A program made the position numbers and the translations under genes. From Salinarimonas sp. (lineage in GTDB: Bacteria; Pseudomonadota; Alphaproteobacteria; Rhizobiales; Beijerinckiaceae), in contig NZ_CP157794.1 in the NCBI RefSeq assembly GCF_040111675.1, positions 4,820,444 through 4,884,443 on the forward strand: a DNA stretch of 64,000 nucleotides. The letters run 5' to 3'. Below the pieces are notes generated by a model. That model searched no databases and had not been told where the DNA came from. It saw only the letters and a list, made by a program, of their open reading frames with translations. Below are positions 26,479 to 35,136 of this stretch, piece by piece (the stretch's first letter is position 1; every line of letters begins with the position of its first letter).

Positions 26479-26520
26479 AAAACCCGCGTTTCACGCGCGA
26501 CGACTCGCGCGTCTGCGGGT
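26479..26520 (-). terminator. Intrinsic terminator after flgD
   Basis: On the - strand an outer stem (ACCCGC 26482-26487 with GCGGGT 26515-26520) encloses an inner perfect 8-bp stem (ACGCGCGA 26493-26500 with TCGCGCGT 26505-26512) and is followed by TTTT. It begins two bases after the flgD stop. Confidence 0.8.
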
Positions 26521-26521
26521 C

Positions 26522-27190
26522 TCACACGTCGGAGACTCCGGTGACCGCGCCGAGCGGCACGCGGACGCCGCCCGAGATCAGGACCGGCTCGTCGCCGGTG
26601 AGGTCGAGGGCGTCGACGATGCCGGAGAAGGTGGTGGACACCTCCACCGGCTGCCCGGCGGCGTCCCGGGCCTGGACGCGGATGGCGTAAGTCCCGTCGG
26701 GGGCCTGCGCCCCCGTCGACGTGCGCCCGTCCCAGGTGAAGGTCTGCTCGCCCGCCTGGAGGGAGCGCGTCTCGGCGGCGACGACCGTGCCCGAAGAATC
26801 GACGACCTCGATCACCGCCCGGCTCGCGGCCCTGGGCAGCGTCAGCGTCCATTGCGCCTGACCGTCGGCGAGCTCGGCCTGCGGACCCGCCGCCTCGATG
26901 CGTCGACCGATGAAGCTCGAGGCGGTGGAGACGTTGGCGGCGCGGGTCGAGGTGATCAGCGAGCCCAGCATCTCGTTGGTCTTGATCTGCTGCTCGACCG
27001 AGGCGAACTGCACCAGCTGCTGGGTGAACTGGTTGGTGTCGAGCGGGTCGAGCGGGCTCTGGTTCTGCAGCTGCGTGGTGAGCAGCAACAGGAACTGATC
27101 GAAATTGTCGGCGATGTTCTGGCGGTCGGCCGCCGCCGTCCCGCCGCCCGCGGTCGCCTGCTGCGCCGTCGCCCCGATTCCGGCCGCCAT
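26522..27190 (-). CDS. flgD: Flagellar hook-capping protein FlgD
   Basis: 222 residues. The conserved N-terminal segment NFDQFLLLLTTQLQNQSPLDPLDTNQFTQQLVQFASVEQQIKTN, the FlgD signature, is followed by FLN/Tudor-like domains (WTLTLPRAASRAVIEVVDSSGTVV..., FTWDGRTSTGAQAPDGTYAIRV). It caps the growing hook so that FlgE assembles. It follows fliK by 12 bases in the same operon, the expected partner for hook length control. Confidence 0.95.
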   Translation of the reverse strand: MAAGIGATAQQATAGGGTAAADRQNIADNFDQFLLLLTTQLQNQSPLDPLDTNQFTQQLVQFASVEQQIKTNEMLGSLITSTRAANVSTASSFIGRRIEAAGPQAELADGQAQWTLTLPRAASRAVIEVVDSSGTVVAAETRSLQAGEQTFTWDGRTSTGAQAPDGTYAIRVQARDAAGQPVEVSTTFSGIVDALDLTGDEPVLISGGVRVPLGAVTGVSDV

Positions 27191-27202
27191 GCCCGCCTCC
27201 CC

Positions 27203-28777
27203 TCAGATCCGCACGTCGACGCCGACGAGCCCGCCGGCGAGGATCCGCCGCGGCGCCAGCGCCTCGATCGCCTGCGGCTCGACGAGGCCGCCGCGGCCGC
27301 GCCGGCCGCCCTCCTCGCCGCGCCCGTCGCGCCGGCCCTCGCCCTGGCCGAAGGCCTCGCGCCCGCCGCCGTCGCCGCCGCGCGGGTCGCCCGGCTGCTC
27401 GCGCAGGGACATCTGCACCGAGCCTTCGTTCGTCCGCAGCCCCGCCTGCTCGAAGGCGCGCTCGAGGGTCTTCGCGTCGCGCTGGAGCAGCATCAGCGTC
27501 TCGACGCGCTCGACCTGCAGCTTCGCGGTCACCTCGCCCTCCTCGATCTCGAGCGAGACGTCGATGCGGCCGAGCTCGGCCGGGTCGAGGCGGATGGTGA
27601 AGCGGTTGACGTTGCCCAGGCTCTTCAGCCCGATCTCGATCGGCACCGCGCCGAGCGGCACGTTGTCGAGGACCGGCGGCTGGGCATAGGCGGGCTGCGG
27701 CGCCGTCGCCGTGGGCGGCGGGGCGGCGCCCGGCGGGGCGGGCTGCGGGGCCTGGATCTGCGGCGGGGCCGCGCCCGGATCGAGCGGCGGCTGCGCCGGG
27801 GGCGCGCCCTGCGACGCCGCGGGCTGGGCCACGCCCTGCGCCTGAGCCTGGACGAAGGTCTGCGCCGATGCGCCGGCGGCCGGCTTGCCCTCGGCGGGCG
27901 CTTCCGCGCCCGGCTTCGCCGCGCCCTCGGCAGGAACGGCGGCGGCGGGCTTCGCCTCGCCGGCAGCGACGCCGGCCTGACTCAGCGCCTCGGCGAGGGG
28001 CTGCGCCGGAAGGGCCTCGGTCGCGTCCGCCCCCGTCGCGGCGGGCGCTGCGGGTGCGCCGGGTGTCGCGGCGGCGCCGCCGGCGGGCGCGGCCGGCTTC
28101 GCGTCGCCGGCGCCGGAATCCGCGCCGACGGCGGCTCCCGGCCCTGCCGGGTTCCCGCCGCGCAGCGTACGGGCGGCGGCGGCGATCGCCTGGCCCGGCG
28201 GCGCATCGGGGCGCACGCCCTGCGCCGCATCGCGCGCCTCTCCTTCGGTCCGCACCATCGCCTGCCCCGGCGCATGGGCCTGCGCGACGGCGGACAGCCC
28301 GGGACCGGCCGCGGGCCCGGCCGTGTCGGCCCCGTCCGGCTGCGGGGCGGGCTCCGTCGAGGGCGAGGCGGCCTCCCCGTTCGCCTGCGGGCCCGCCGGT
28401 CCCGACGCAACGGCCTGCGCCGCGGTCGGTGCGCTCTCGACGGGCTCGGTCGCGGGCGTCTCGGCGGTGGAGGTCCCGGTGGTGGAGGTCTCGGTCGCGG
28501 ATGCCTCGCTCGGCTCGGTCGGCTCGGCGGCTGAGGCCGGCGCTTCGGATCGCTGAGCGTCCTCCGGCCTCCGTCGACGCTCGGCCGGCTCCGCGCCGTC
28601 CGGCGCACGGGTCTCGCGGGTCTCGCGGACGCGCTCGCGCGCCTCGGGTCGCGCCGGACCGTCGGCTTCCGGCGGCACGCGGAAGGCGGGCGCATCCCCG
28701 TCGCGCGGGGGCGACGCGGGCCGCGGCCGGGGCTCTGGACGCCGAGACGCCTCGGCGGGAACGGGATCGAAACGCAT
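27203..28777 (-). CDS. fliK: Flagellar hook-length control protein FliK
   Basis: About 524 residues. Most of it is a long low-complexity Pro/Ala/Glu/Gly region, as expected for the molecular ruler. The C-terminal Flg_hook domain is VPIEIGLKSLGNVNRFTIRLDPAELGRIDVSLEIEEGEVTAKLQVERVETLMLLQRDAKTLERAFEQAGL, with the family's L-x-P-x-x-L-G-x-(I/V)-x-V pattern. It switches export from hook to filament subunits. ATG 28777 (MRFDPVPAEA) is preferred; an in-frame start at 28840 would add 21 residues. flgD follows. Confidence 0.93.
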   Translation of the reverse strand: MRFDPVPAEASRRPEPRPRPASPPRDGDAPAFRVPPEADGPARPEARERVRETRETRAPDGAEPAERRRRPEDAQRSEAPASAAEPTEPSEASATETSTTGTSTAETPATEPVESAPTAAQAVASGPAGPQANGEAASPSTEPAPQPDGADTAGPAAGPGLSAVAQAHAPGQAMVRTEGEARDAAQGVRPDAPPGQAIAAAARTLRGGNPAGPGAAVGADSGAGDAKPAAPAGGAAATPGAPAAPAATGADATEALPAQPLAEALSQAGVAAGEAKPAAAVPAEGAAKPGAEAPAEGKPAAGASAQTFVQAQAQGVAQPAASQGAPPAQPPLDPGAAPPQIQAPQPAPPGAAPPPTATAPQPAYAQPPVLDNVPLGAVPIEIGLKSLGNVNRFTIRLDPAELGRIDVSLEIEEGEVTAKLQVERVETLMLLQRDAKTLERAFEQAGLRTNEGSVQMSLREQPGDPRGGDGGGREAFGQGEGRRDGRGEEGGRRGRGGLVEPQAIEALAPRRILAGGLVGVDVRI

Positions 28778-29063
28778 GGCGTGACGCTCGCGCGAAAACT
28801 CGGACGGCGCCGGCAGAAAGCGCCGCACCCCGCACCGCAAGAGCCGCGCCAGGGCTCGCCGCGCCTTGCAATCCGTTGGCGTTCAACCATTTTCGTTTCG
28901 GGCGTGCCGGCGAGCGCCGCGGTCGAACCGTTCCGAGCCGGCAGAATGCGCCGGGCGTCTCGGCAGAATCTGCCCGGCGTCGCTGGAAACGGCCGGGCGC
29001 CGCCGCTATAGAGGACGGGCTCGAGCCGCGGGCCCGTCCCGTTCGCGCGAAGGAAGAGTGAGG

Positions 29064-30254
29064 ATGCGAAACAGCCTCGACCTGCCGAAGGAGCCCGCCG
29101 CGACGCGCGTCGTCGTCGCCATGTCCGGCGGCGTCGATTCTTCCGTCGTCGCCGCGCTGCTGAAGCGCGAGGGCTACGACGTGGTCGGCATCACGCTACA
29201 GCTCTACGATCACGGCGCCGCGACCCATCGCAAGGGCGCCTGCTGCGCCGGCCAGGACATCCACGACGCCCGCCGCGTGGCCGAGGCGATCGGCATCCCG
29301 CATTACGTGCTCGACTACGAGAGCCGCTTCCGCGAGGCGGTGATGGAGAGCTTCGCCGACAGCTATCTCGCCGGCGAGACGCCGATTCCCTGCGTCGAGT
29401 GCAACCGCTCCATCAAGTTCCGCGATCTGCTCGAGACCGCGAAGGAGCTCGGCGCGGACGCCCTCGCCACCGGGCACTACGTCGCGAGCCGGCCGCTGCC
29501 CGACGGCCGCCGCGGCCTCTACCGCGCCGCCGACCCGGCGCGCGACCAGAGCTATTTCCTCTACGCCACGACGAAGGCCCAGCTCGACCTCCTGCGCTTT
29601 CCGCTCGGCGAGCTCGCCGACAAGGGCGAGACCCGCGCGCTCGCCCGCGAGCTCGGCCTCTCGGTGGCGGAGAAGGCGGACAGCCAGGACATCTGCTTCG
29701 TGCCGCAGGGCCGCTATTCCGACGTGATCACGAAGCTCAAGCCCAACGCGGCCGCTCCCGGGGAGATCGTCCACGTCGACGGGCGCGTGCTCGGCGCGCA
29801 CGAGGGCATCATCCACTACACGGTGGGCCAGCGCCGGGGGCTCGGGCTCTCCGTCGGCGAGCCGCTCTACGTGCTCGGGCTCGACGCCGAGAACGCCCGC
29901 GTCGTCGTCGGCCCGCGGGAGGCGTTGGCCACGCGCCGCATCCGCCTGCGCGACGTGAACTGGCTCGGCGACGTCCCGCTGGACGCGCTCGGCGAGGGGC
30001 TCGAGGTCGCCGCCCGGGTACGCTCGACGCGCGCGCCGCGCCCGGCCCTCATGCGCCTCGCCGCGGGCGAGAGCGGGCCGGAGGTCGAGGTCGAGCTGCT
30101 CTCCCCCGAGGACGGCGTCTCCCCCGGCCAGGCCTGCGTCGTCTACGAGAGCGAGGATCCGCGGGCCCGGGTGCTGGGCGGCGGCACCATCGCCCGGCGC
30201 ACGAGCGCCGCCGTCTCCCACGCCGCGCCGCAGGGCGCGGACGCCCTCGCCTGA
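29064..30254 (+). CDS. mnmA: tRNA-specific 2-thiouridylase MnmA
   Basis: 396 residues. The PP-loop motif VAMSGGVDSSVVAALLKREG (about 23-40), catalytic cysteine in PCVECNRSIKF (about 112), second cysteine in KADSQDICFVPQG (about 213) and the C-terminal beta-barrel (HYTVGQRRGLGL) are all present. It thiolates U34 of Lys, Glu and Gln tRNAs using ATP and sulfur from a relay. ATG 29064 follows GAAGGAAGAGTGAGG. The family-typical length supports a complete gene. A methyltransferase gene follows after 32 bases. Confidence 0.97.
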   Translation: MRNSLDLPKEPAATRVVVAMSGGVDSSVVAALLKREGYDVVGITLQLYDHGAATHRKGACCAGQDIHDARRVAEAIGIPHYVLDYESRFREAVMESFADSYLAGETPIPCVECNRSIKFRDLLETAKELGADALATGHYVASRPLPDGRRGLYRAADPARDQSYFLYATTKAQLDLLRFPLGELADKGETRALARELGLSVAEKADSQDICFVPQGRYSDVITKLKPNAAAPGEIVHVDGRVLGAHEGIIHYTVGQRRGLGLSVGEPLYVLGLDAENARVVVGPREALATRRIRLRDVNWLGDVPLDALGEGLEVAARVRSTRAPRPALMRLAAGESGPEVEVELLSPEDGVSPGQACVVYESEDPRARVLGGGTIARRTSAAVSHAAPQGADALA

Positions 30255-30286
30255 CGGGCGGCCGACACCACGCGCCAGGAGCCAGC

Positions 30287-30925
30287 ATGGCCGTCCAGTA
30301 CGATCTCGAAGGGCAGCGCCGGGTCTACGAGCGCTGGGCTCCGTTCTACGACCGCGTCTACCACAAGTTCCTCTCCGACGCGCATCGCCGGACGGCCGAG
30401 GCCGCGGCCGCCTGCGGGCCGGAGATCCTCGAGATCGGGGTCGGCACCGGGCTCGTCCTCCCCTATTACCCGCGCGAGGCGCGGGTCTGCGGCGTCGACC
30501 TGTCGATCCACATGCTGGCCAAGGCCCGCGAGAAGGTGCTCGCCGGCCTGCCGCAGGTGAAGCTGATCGCCGCGATGGACGCCTGCCGGCTGGGCTTTCG
30601 CGACGAGGCCTTCGACGCGGTGGCGGTGCCTTTCGTCATCACGCTGGTGCCCGACCCCGAAGGCGCCCTCGACGAATGCGCGCGGGTGCTGAAAGCCGGC
30701 GGCGAGATCGTGATCTCCTCGAAGCTGTCCCGCGACACGGGCCCGATCGCGGCGTTGGAGCACGCCGTCGCGCCGCTGATGGCCAAGGTCGGCTGGTCCT
30801 CCGCCTTCAAGATCAGCCGCGTCGCCGCCTGGGCCGAGCGCCGGGGCTTCACGGTGGAGGAGATCGCGCCGCTGTTCCCGGCCGGATTCTTCAAGCTGAT
30901 GCGGCTGAAGAAGCCGGCGGGCTGA
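30287..30925 (+). CDS. SAM-dependent methyltransferase, PmtA-like
   Basis: 212 residues. The class I methyltransferase motif I is EILEIGVGTGLVLPYYP (about 46-60), then VCGVDLSIHMLAKAREKV, the substrate-side block AVPFVITLVPDPEGALDECARVLKAGGEIVI, and a tail ending GFFKLMRLKK. Order and wording closely follow the bacterial phosphatidylethanolamine N-methyltransferase PmtA of Rhizobiales (YVITAVPNPE..., LFTLIRF), which makes phosphatidylcholine at the membrane. CAGGAG lies 8 bases before the ATG. Ubiquinone-type methyltransferases share part of this pattern, so the substrate remains probable rather than certain. Confidence 0.75.
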   Translation: MAVQYDLEGQRRVYERWAPFYDRVYHKFLSDAHRRTAEAAAACGPEILEIGVGTGLVLPYYPREARVCGVDLSIHMLAKAREKVLAGLPQVKLIAAMDACRLGFRDEAFDAVAVPFVITLVPDPEGALDECARVLKAGGEIVISSKLSRDTGPIAALEHAVAPLMAKVGWSSAFKISRVAAWAERRGFTVEEIAPLFPAGFFKLMRLKKPAG

Positions 30926-30949
30926 GCGCCCGCCGGCCCGCTTCGCGCC

Positions 30950-32653
30950 TCAGGCGACCTTCACCTGCGAGAGGAAGCCGCCGACCTCCCCGGAGAGCCC
31001 GTCCGCCTGATCGGCCAGGGCCCGGGCGGCGCCCAGCACCTCGTCGGCGGCCGTGCGGGTCGCGCCCGCGCCGTCCTTGAGCTCCACCGCCGCGCCCGTC
31101 ACGGCATCCGTCCCGCGGGCCGCCTCCTGGACGTTGCGGGCGATCTCGCTCGTCGCGACGCCCTGCTGCTCCATGGCCGCGGCGATGCCGGTGGAGATCC
31201 GGCTCATCTCGGAGACGACCTCGCCGATGCCGGCGATGGCGCGCACCATCTCGTCGGTCACGCCCTGGATCTGCGCGACGTGTCCCGCGATCTCGTCCGT
31301 CGCCTTCGCCGTCTGCTCGGCGAGGCCCTTCACCTCGGCGGCGACCACGGCGAAGCCGCGCCCCGCCTCGCCGGCACGGGCCGCCTCGATCGTGGCGTTG
31401 AGGGCGAGCAGGTTCGTCTGGCCCGCGATGCCGTTGATGAGCGAGACGATCTCCTCGATCTTCTGAGCCGAGACGGCGAGCGAGCGCACCACCGCATCCG
31501 TCTTCTCGACGTTGGCGACGGCGGTCGACGAGATCTCGGCGGACTTGGCCACCCGGCGGCCGATCTCCTGCACGGAGGCGCTCATCTCCTCGGCCGCGCT
31601 GGCGACCGCCTGGACGTTGGCGGAGGTGCGCGCAGCGGCCTCGGCGACCGCGCCCGAGCGGGCGTCGGCGCCCTCGGCGGTGGCGGTCATGCCCTGCGCC
31701 GTCGTCTCCATCCGCTGCGCCGCGTCGGCGAGGCCGCGGGTGAGGCCCGAGATGCTCTCCTCGAAGCTCTTCATCAGGGCGTCGAGGCGCTGGGCGCGCC
31801 GGGCCTTGGCGTCGGCCTCCTCGGCGGCGCGGGCGTCCGCGTCGCGCTTGGCCTCGAGGGCGTCGGCGAAGACGCCGACCATGCGGGCCATGGCGCCGAT
31901 CTCGTCGCGCCGGGCGACGTCCGGAATCGGGGCGTCGAGATCGCCGGCGGCCAGGGTCTCCATCCGCCCCGAAAGCCGTTTCACCGGCTGCGAGACGCTG
32001 CGCCCGAGCGCGAAGCCGATCGCGGCGAGGATCGCCGTGGCGACGGCGGCCACGCCGAGGAAGACCGTGCGCGCCCGCGCCGTCATCGCCTCGATGTCGT
32101 CGATGTAGACGCCGGTGCCGATCGCCCAGCCCCAGGGCGCGAAGCCTTCGATGTAGCTCAGCTTCATTCGGGCGACGTCCTCGCCGGGATTCTTCCAGGT
32201 GTAGGACAGGTAGCCCTGCCCCTCGCGGCCGATCTCGGACATCCTGCGCACGAAGAAGTATCCGCTGGCGTCGCGCAGGTCCGCCATGTTCCTGCCTTCG
32301 AGCGCGGGGTTGAGCGGATGCATCACGGAGACCGAGTCGACCGTGTTGATGAACACGTATTCGCTCCCGGCGTATCGGATCGCACGCAGGACGTCGGCGG
32401 CGCGGGCCTGGGCCTCCTCGACCGGCATCTCGCCGCGGTCGGCGCGGGCGTGGAAGTCCGCCACGATCGTGCGCGCGCTTTCGACGAGGACGCGCAGCTG
32501 GTACTGCTTGCGCTCCATGAGCTGGCTGGAGATCGTCGCGATGCCGAACAGAGCCAGGGAGGCGAGAGCCACGAAGGCGATCGCGACGAGGAGATAGAAT
32601 CGCCCGCCGACTGTCAGTTTCACGCGGACAGGGTGAATGGTAGATGCAGGCAT
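30950..32653 (-). CDS. Methyl-accepting chemotaxis protein with Cache sensor
   Basis: 567 residues. TM1 is at about 15-40, then a periplasmic single-Cache domain (YVFINTVDSVSVMHPLNPALEGRNMADLRDASG, GYLSYTWKNPGED) that usually senses small organic acids, then TM2 at about 185-210, a HAMP region (QPVKRLSGRMETLAAGDLDAPIP), and a signalling domain with the CheA/CheW hairpin EEIVSLINGIAGQTNLLALNATIEAARAGEAGRGFAVVA. ATG 32653 is chosen because CGGAG stands 8 bases upstream; GTG 32662 lies within that site. No C-terminal CheR-tether pentapeptide is seen. Confidence 0.95.
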   Translation of the reverse strand: MPASTIHPVRVKLTVGGRFYLLVAIAFVALASLALFGIATISSQLMERKQYQLRVLVESARTIVADFHARADRGEMPVEEAQARAADVLRAIRYAGSEYVFINTVDSVSVMHPLNPALEGRNMADLRDASGYFFVRRMSEIGREGQGYLSYTWKNPGEDVARMKLSYIEGFAPWGWAIGTGVYIDDIEAMTARARTVFLGVAAVATAILAAIGFALGRSVSQPVKRLSGRMETLAAGDLDAPIPDVARRDEIGAMARMVGVFADALEAKRDADARAAEEADAKARRAQRLDALMKSFEESISGLTRGLADAAQRMETTAQGMTATAEGADARSGAVAEAAARTSANVQAVASAAEEMSASVQEIGRRVAKSAEISSTAVANVEKTDAVVRSLAVSAQKIEEIVSLINGIAGQTNLLALNATIEAARAGEAGRGFAVVAAEVKGLAEQTAKATDEIAGHVAQIQGVTDEMVRAIAGIGEVVSEMSRISTGIAAAMEQQGVATSEIARNVQEAARGTDAVTGAAVELKDGAGATRTAADEVLGAARALADQADGLSGEVGGFLSQVKVA

Positions 32654-32853
32654 GGATGGCACTCCGTTGTCCGATGCCTGTTAGCGTGCCGCCGGTTAAT
32701 CTTCTCTTCCACGTAGCGAGAACGCGCGATCTCGACCGAGAACCGTCACGCGGCGACCCTCCTCGGTCCCGGCCGCCTTCCGCGCGCCGACGCGGCTGCG
32801 CGAGCCGTCCCGTGGAGGGCCGCATCGGGACGCCGCGCGCCCCGCGCGCTCGC

Positions 32854-32882
32854 TTGACAGCCCGATCCGCCCTCCGTATATC
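32854..32882 (+). promoter_or_regulatory. Near-consensus sigma-70 promoter of tRNA-Met
   Basis: TTGACA (32854-32859), 17-base spacer, TATATC (32877-32882). The predicted start, about 32889, lies roughly 30 bases before the tRNA. Confidence 0.85.
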
Positions 32883-32920
32883 CCGCCCACCGACGCGGCG
32901 CCGCAGCGCCGCCGTCTCGG

Positions 32921-32997
32921 GGCGGAGTAGCTCAGCTGGTTAGAGCAGAGGAATCATAATCCTTGTGTCGGGGGTTCGAGTCCCTCCTCCGCTACCA
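32921..32997 (+). tRNA. tRNA-Met (anticodon CAT)
   Basis: 77 nt including an encoded CCA. The acceptor stem GGCGGAG pairs with CTCCGCT (first pair G-U). The D-arm is AGCTCAGCTGGTTAGAGCA, the anticodon stem GAGGA/TCCTT with loop ATCATAA places CAT at 34-36, and the T-arm has GGTTCGAGTCC. The first pair is a G-U wobble, not the unpaired C-A of an initiator, so it is an elongator; the pattern is the usual alphaproteobacterial elongator Met, although a lysidine-modified Ile2 cannot be excluded by anticodon alone. Confidence 0.93.
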
Positions 32998-33176
32998 CCT
33001 TCAAATTGCATATCCGGCTCGCCGGCCCATCTGCCTGTGGAGGCCTCCGCGGTCTCTCGTGACGAGAGAGTCGGCGGGTGGAGCGTCTTGCGGCGGCCGT
33101 GCTTCCGTTACGTGACGCGTCTGGACTCGCCGCCCGCGTCGTCGTCTGATCGCGCCCTACCGAGACGGAGGCGATC

Positions 33177-33482
33177 ATGACCACCACGCTGCTGCAATTC
33201 GACTTTCCCTTCGATGGCCCCTTCGGCGCCGGCATGACCGAGGCGCTCGGCGGGCTCGCGCACGACATCGCCGGCGAGGCGGGGCTGATCTGGAAGATCT
33301 GGACCGAGAACGAGGCCGAGCGGCGCGCCGGCGGCATCTATCTCTTCGCCGACGCCGCCTCGGCGGAGCGCTACCGGGCGAAGCACGAGGCCCGGCTCGC
33401 CGGCTTCGGGATCACCGGCATCGTGGCGAAGAGCTTCTCCGTCAACGGCGACCTCTCCGCGATCACGCGCGCGCCTCTCTGA
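33177..33482 (+). CDS. ydhR: YdhR-like putative monooxygenase
   Basis: 101 residues, matching E. coli YdhR over its length: TTLLQFDFPFDGPFGAGMTEALGGLAHDIAGEAGLIWKIWTENE, GGIYLFADAASAERY, HEARLAGFGITGIVAKSFSVN. It has the dimeric alpha/beta-barrel fold, proposed to bind aromatic compounds as a cofactor-less monooxygenase; the true role is unsettled. GGAGG is placed well before the ATG. It is a single-gene unit, followed 170 bases later by the tct operon. Confidence 0.9.
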   Translation: MTTTLLQFDFPFDGPFGAGMTEALGGLAHDIAGEAGLIWKIWTENEAERRAGGIYLFADAASAERYRAKHEARLAGFGITGIVAKSFSVNGDLSAITRAPL

Positions 33483-33652
33483 GGACCTTCCGTGACGGTC
33501 CGCCCGAGCGGGCTCGGCGCGGGCGCGCCGCTGCGCGGTCTTGAGGCGCGCGGCCCGTCCCTCTAGCTTCGAGGCGGAGGACGCGTGCAAGTCGTCGACG
33601 CGTCCTTCCGTAACGAAACAACGAGCGCGGCCCGACCGCGCGGGGAGGAGAC

Positions 33653-34648
33653 ATGAACAAGACCGTCGCCGCGGCCGCCGCCGCGATCGCGCTCGCCTGG
33701 GCGGGCGCCGCTCACGCGGACTATCCCGAGCGCGAGGTGCTCGGCGTCGTGATGTGGGGCGCCGGCGGCGCCACCGACACCGTCGCCCGCGCCGTCAACC
33801 CGGCCGCCGAGGAGGCGCTCGGAAAGCCGATCGTCGTGCTCAACAAGGCCGGCGGCGCCGGCGCCATCTCCACCGCCTTCGTCGCCGCCGCGCCCGCGGA
33901 CGGCTACACGCTGCTCTACGGCGCCGAGAACCCGCAGCTGCACGGCGTGATGGGCGTCTCCGAGCTCGACTATTCCGACTTCACGCCGATCAACATCCTC
34001 GGCCGCGGCGTCGCGGTGATCACGGTGCCGGCGGAGTCGGACTACCGGACGCTGGAGGATCTCCTCGCCGACATCGCCGCCAATCCGGGCGAGGTGAAGA
34101 TGGGCTCGACCGGCCCCGGCGGCCTGCCCTCCACCATCGGCGCCTTGATCGCCAACGAGGCCGATTTCGACGTCATCGCCATTCCCTTCGACGGCGAGGG
34201 CCCGGGCCTCACCGCCATGCTCGGCGGCGAGGTCGACTTCATGCCCACCGGCATCTCGGCCGCGGCCGAGCAGATCCGCGGCGGGCTGGTGCGCGCGCTC
34301 GCCGTGGTCAATCCCGAGCCGGTGGACAGCCTGCCGGACGTCCCGGCCATCACCGACACGCTCCCCGAGATGGAGAAGTACCTGCCCTGGGGGCCGTTCT
34401 ACGGCGTGTTCGTGCGCCGCGAGGTACCGGAGGACGTCACGGCGACTCTCGTCGAGGTCTACCGCACGGCGGCGCAGGACCCCGGCTTCGTCGAGCTGAT
34501 GGAGAACCGCGGCAACGTGGTGATGAACATCTCCGGCGCGGAGGCCGAGGCGTTCCTCGACCGCTGGCAGCGGGTCACCACCTGGGTGCTGCAGGACACC
34601 GGCGCCGCCGAGGTGAGCCCCGAGACGCTCGGCATCCCGCGGCCGTGA
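33653..34648 (+). CDS. tctC: Tripartite tricarboxylate transporter binding protein TctC
   Basis: 331-residue periplasmic receptor with a signal peptide (MNKTVAAAAAAIALAWAGAAHA). It shows the Bug/TctC pattern: VMWGAGGATDTVARAV (first beta-alpha loop), VVLNKAGGAGAISTAFVAAAPADGYTLL, GSTGPGGLPS, LGGEVDFMPTG and LPDVPAI. It captures carboxylates such as citrate for the TctAB channel. GGGGAGGAG stands just before the ATG. The operon order is C-B-A. Confidence 0.93.
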   Translation: MNKTVAAAAAAIALAWAGAAHADYPEREVLGVVMWGAGGATDTVARAVNPAAEEALGKPIVVLNKAGGAGAISTAFVAAAPADGYTLLYGAENPQLHGVMGVSELDYSDFTPINILGRGVAVITVPAESDYRTLEDLLADIAANPGEVKMGSTGPGGLPSTIGALIANEADFDVIAIPFDGEGPGLTAMLGGEVDFMPTGISAAAEQIRGGLVRALAVVNPEPVDSLPDVPAITDTLPEMEKYLPWGPFYGVFVRREVPEDVTATLVEVYRTAAQDPGFVELMENRGNVVMNISGAEAEAFLDRWQRVTTWVLQDTGAAEVSPETLGIPRP

Positions 34649-35136
34649 CGCCCCCGAGCGATACGCGCCCGCGCGCGCTCCGCCCCGGCGAGCTCGGCGT
34701 CGCCCTCGTCCTCGTGGTCTTCGCCGGGGTCGCCTTCTGGCGCGCGGCGGAGATCTCGGGCTTCGGGAGCCTGACGAGCGGGGGCGTCTTCCCGATGCTC
34801 GCCGCGGCGGTGATGATCGCGAGCGGGCTCGCGATCCTGCGCGACGCCTGGCGGCGGCGGGGCGGCGAGGGGCTCCGCCCGCTCGCCGTCCTGGCGTATC
34901 TCGCGCCGGCGCGGCTCGTCGCCTTCCTCGCGCTGGTGGCGCTCTACGCGGCGGCGATCCCGCAGGCCGGGTTCGTCGCCGCCTCGGCGGCCTTCGTCTT
35001 CGTCTCGGTGGCTTTCCTCTGGCGCCGCGGGATCGTGTGGGCGGCGGTGATCGCGGCCGTCTCGGTCGCGGCGCTCTGGCACGTCTTCCGCGTGGCCTTC
35101 CAGGTGGTGCTGCCGACCGGGAGCTTCTGGCAATGA
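34645..35136 (+). CDS. tctB: Tripartite tricarboxylate transporter small subunit TctB
   Basis: 163 residues with four predicted membrane helices (LGVALVLVVFAGVAFWRA, GGVFPMLAAAVMIASGLAIL, LVAFLALVALYAAAIPQAGFVAASAAFVFVSVAFL, GIVWAAVIAAVSVAALWHVFRVAF). It ends in the family-typical LPTG-F-like tail. The GTG start overlaps the tctC stop (GTGA), and the stop overlaps the tctA start (ATGA), indicating translational coupling. It is an inner-membrane helper of TctA. Confidence 0.9.
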   Translation: MTPPSDTRPRALRPGELGVALVLVVFAGVAFWRAAEISGFGSLTSGGVFPMLAAAVMIASGLAILRDAWRRRGGEGLRPLAVLAYLAPARLVAFLALVALYAAAIPQAGFVAASAAFVFVSVAFLWRRGIVWAAVIAAVSVAALWHVFRVAFQVVLPTGSFWQ

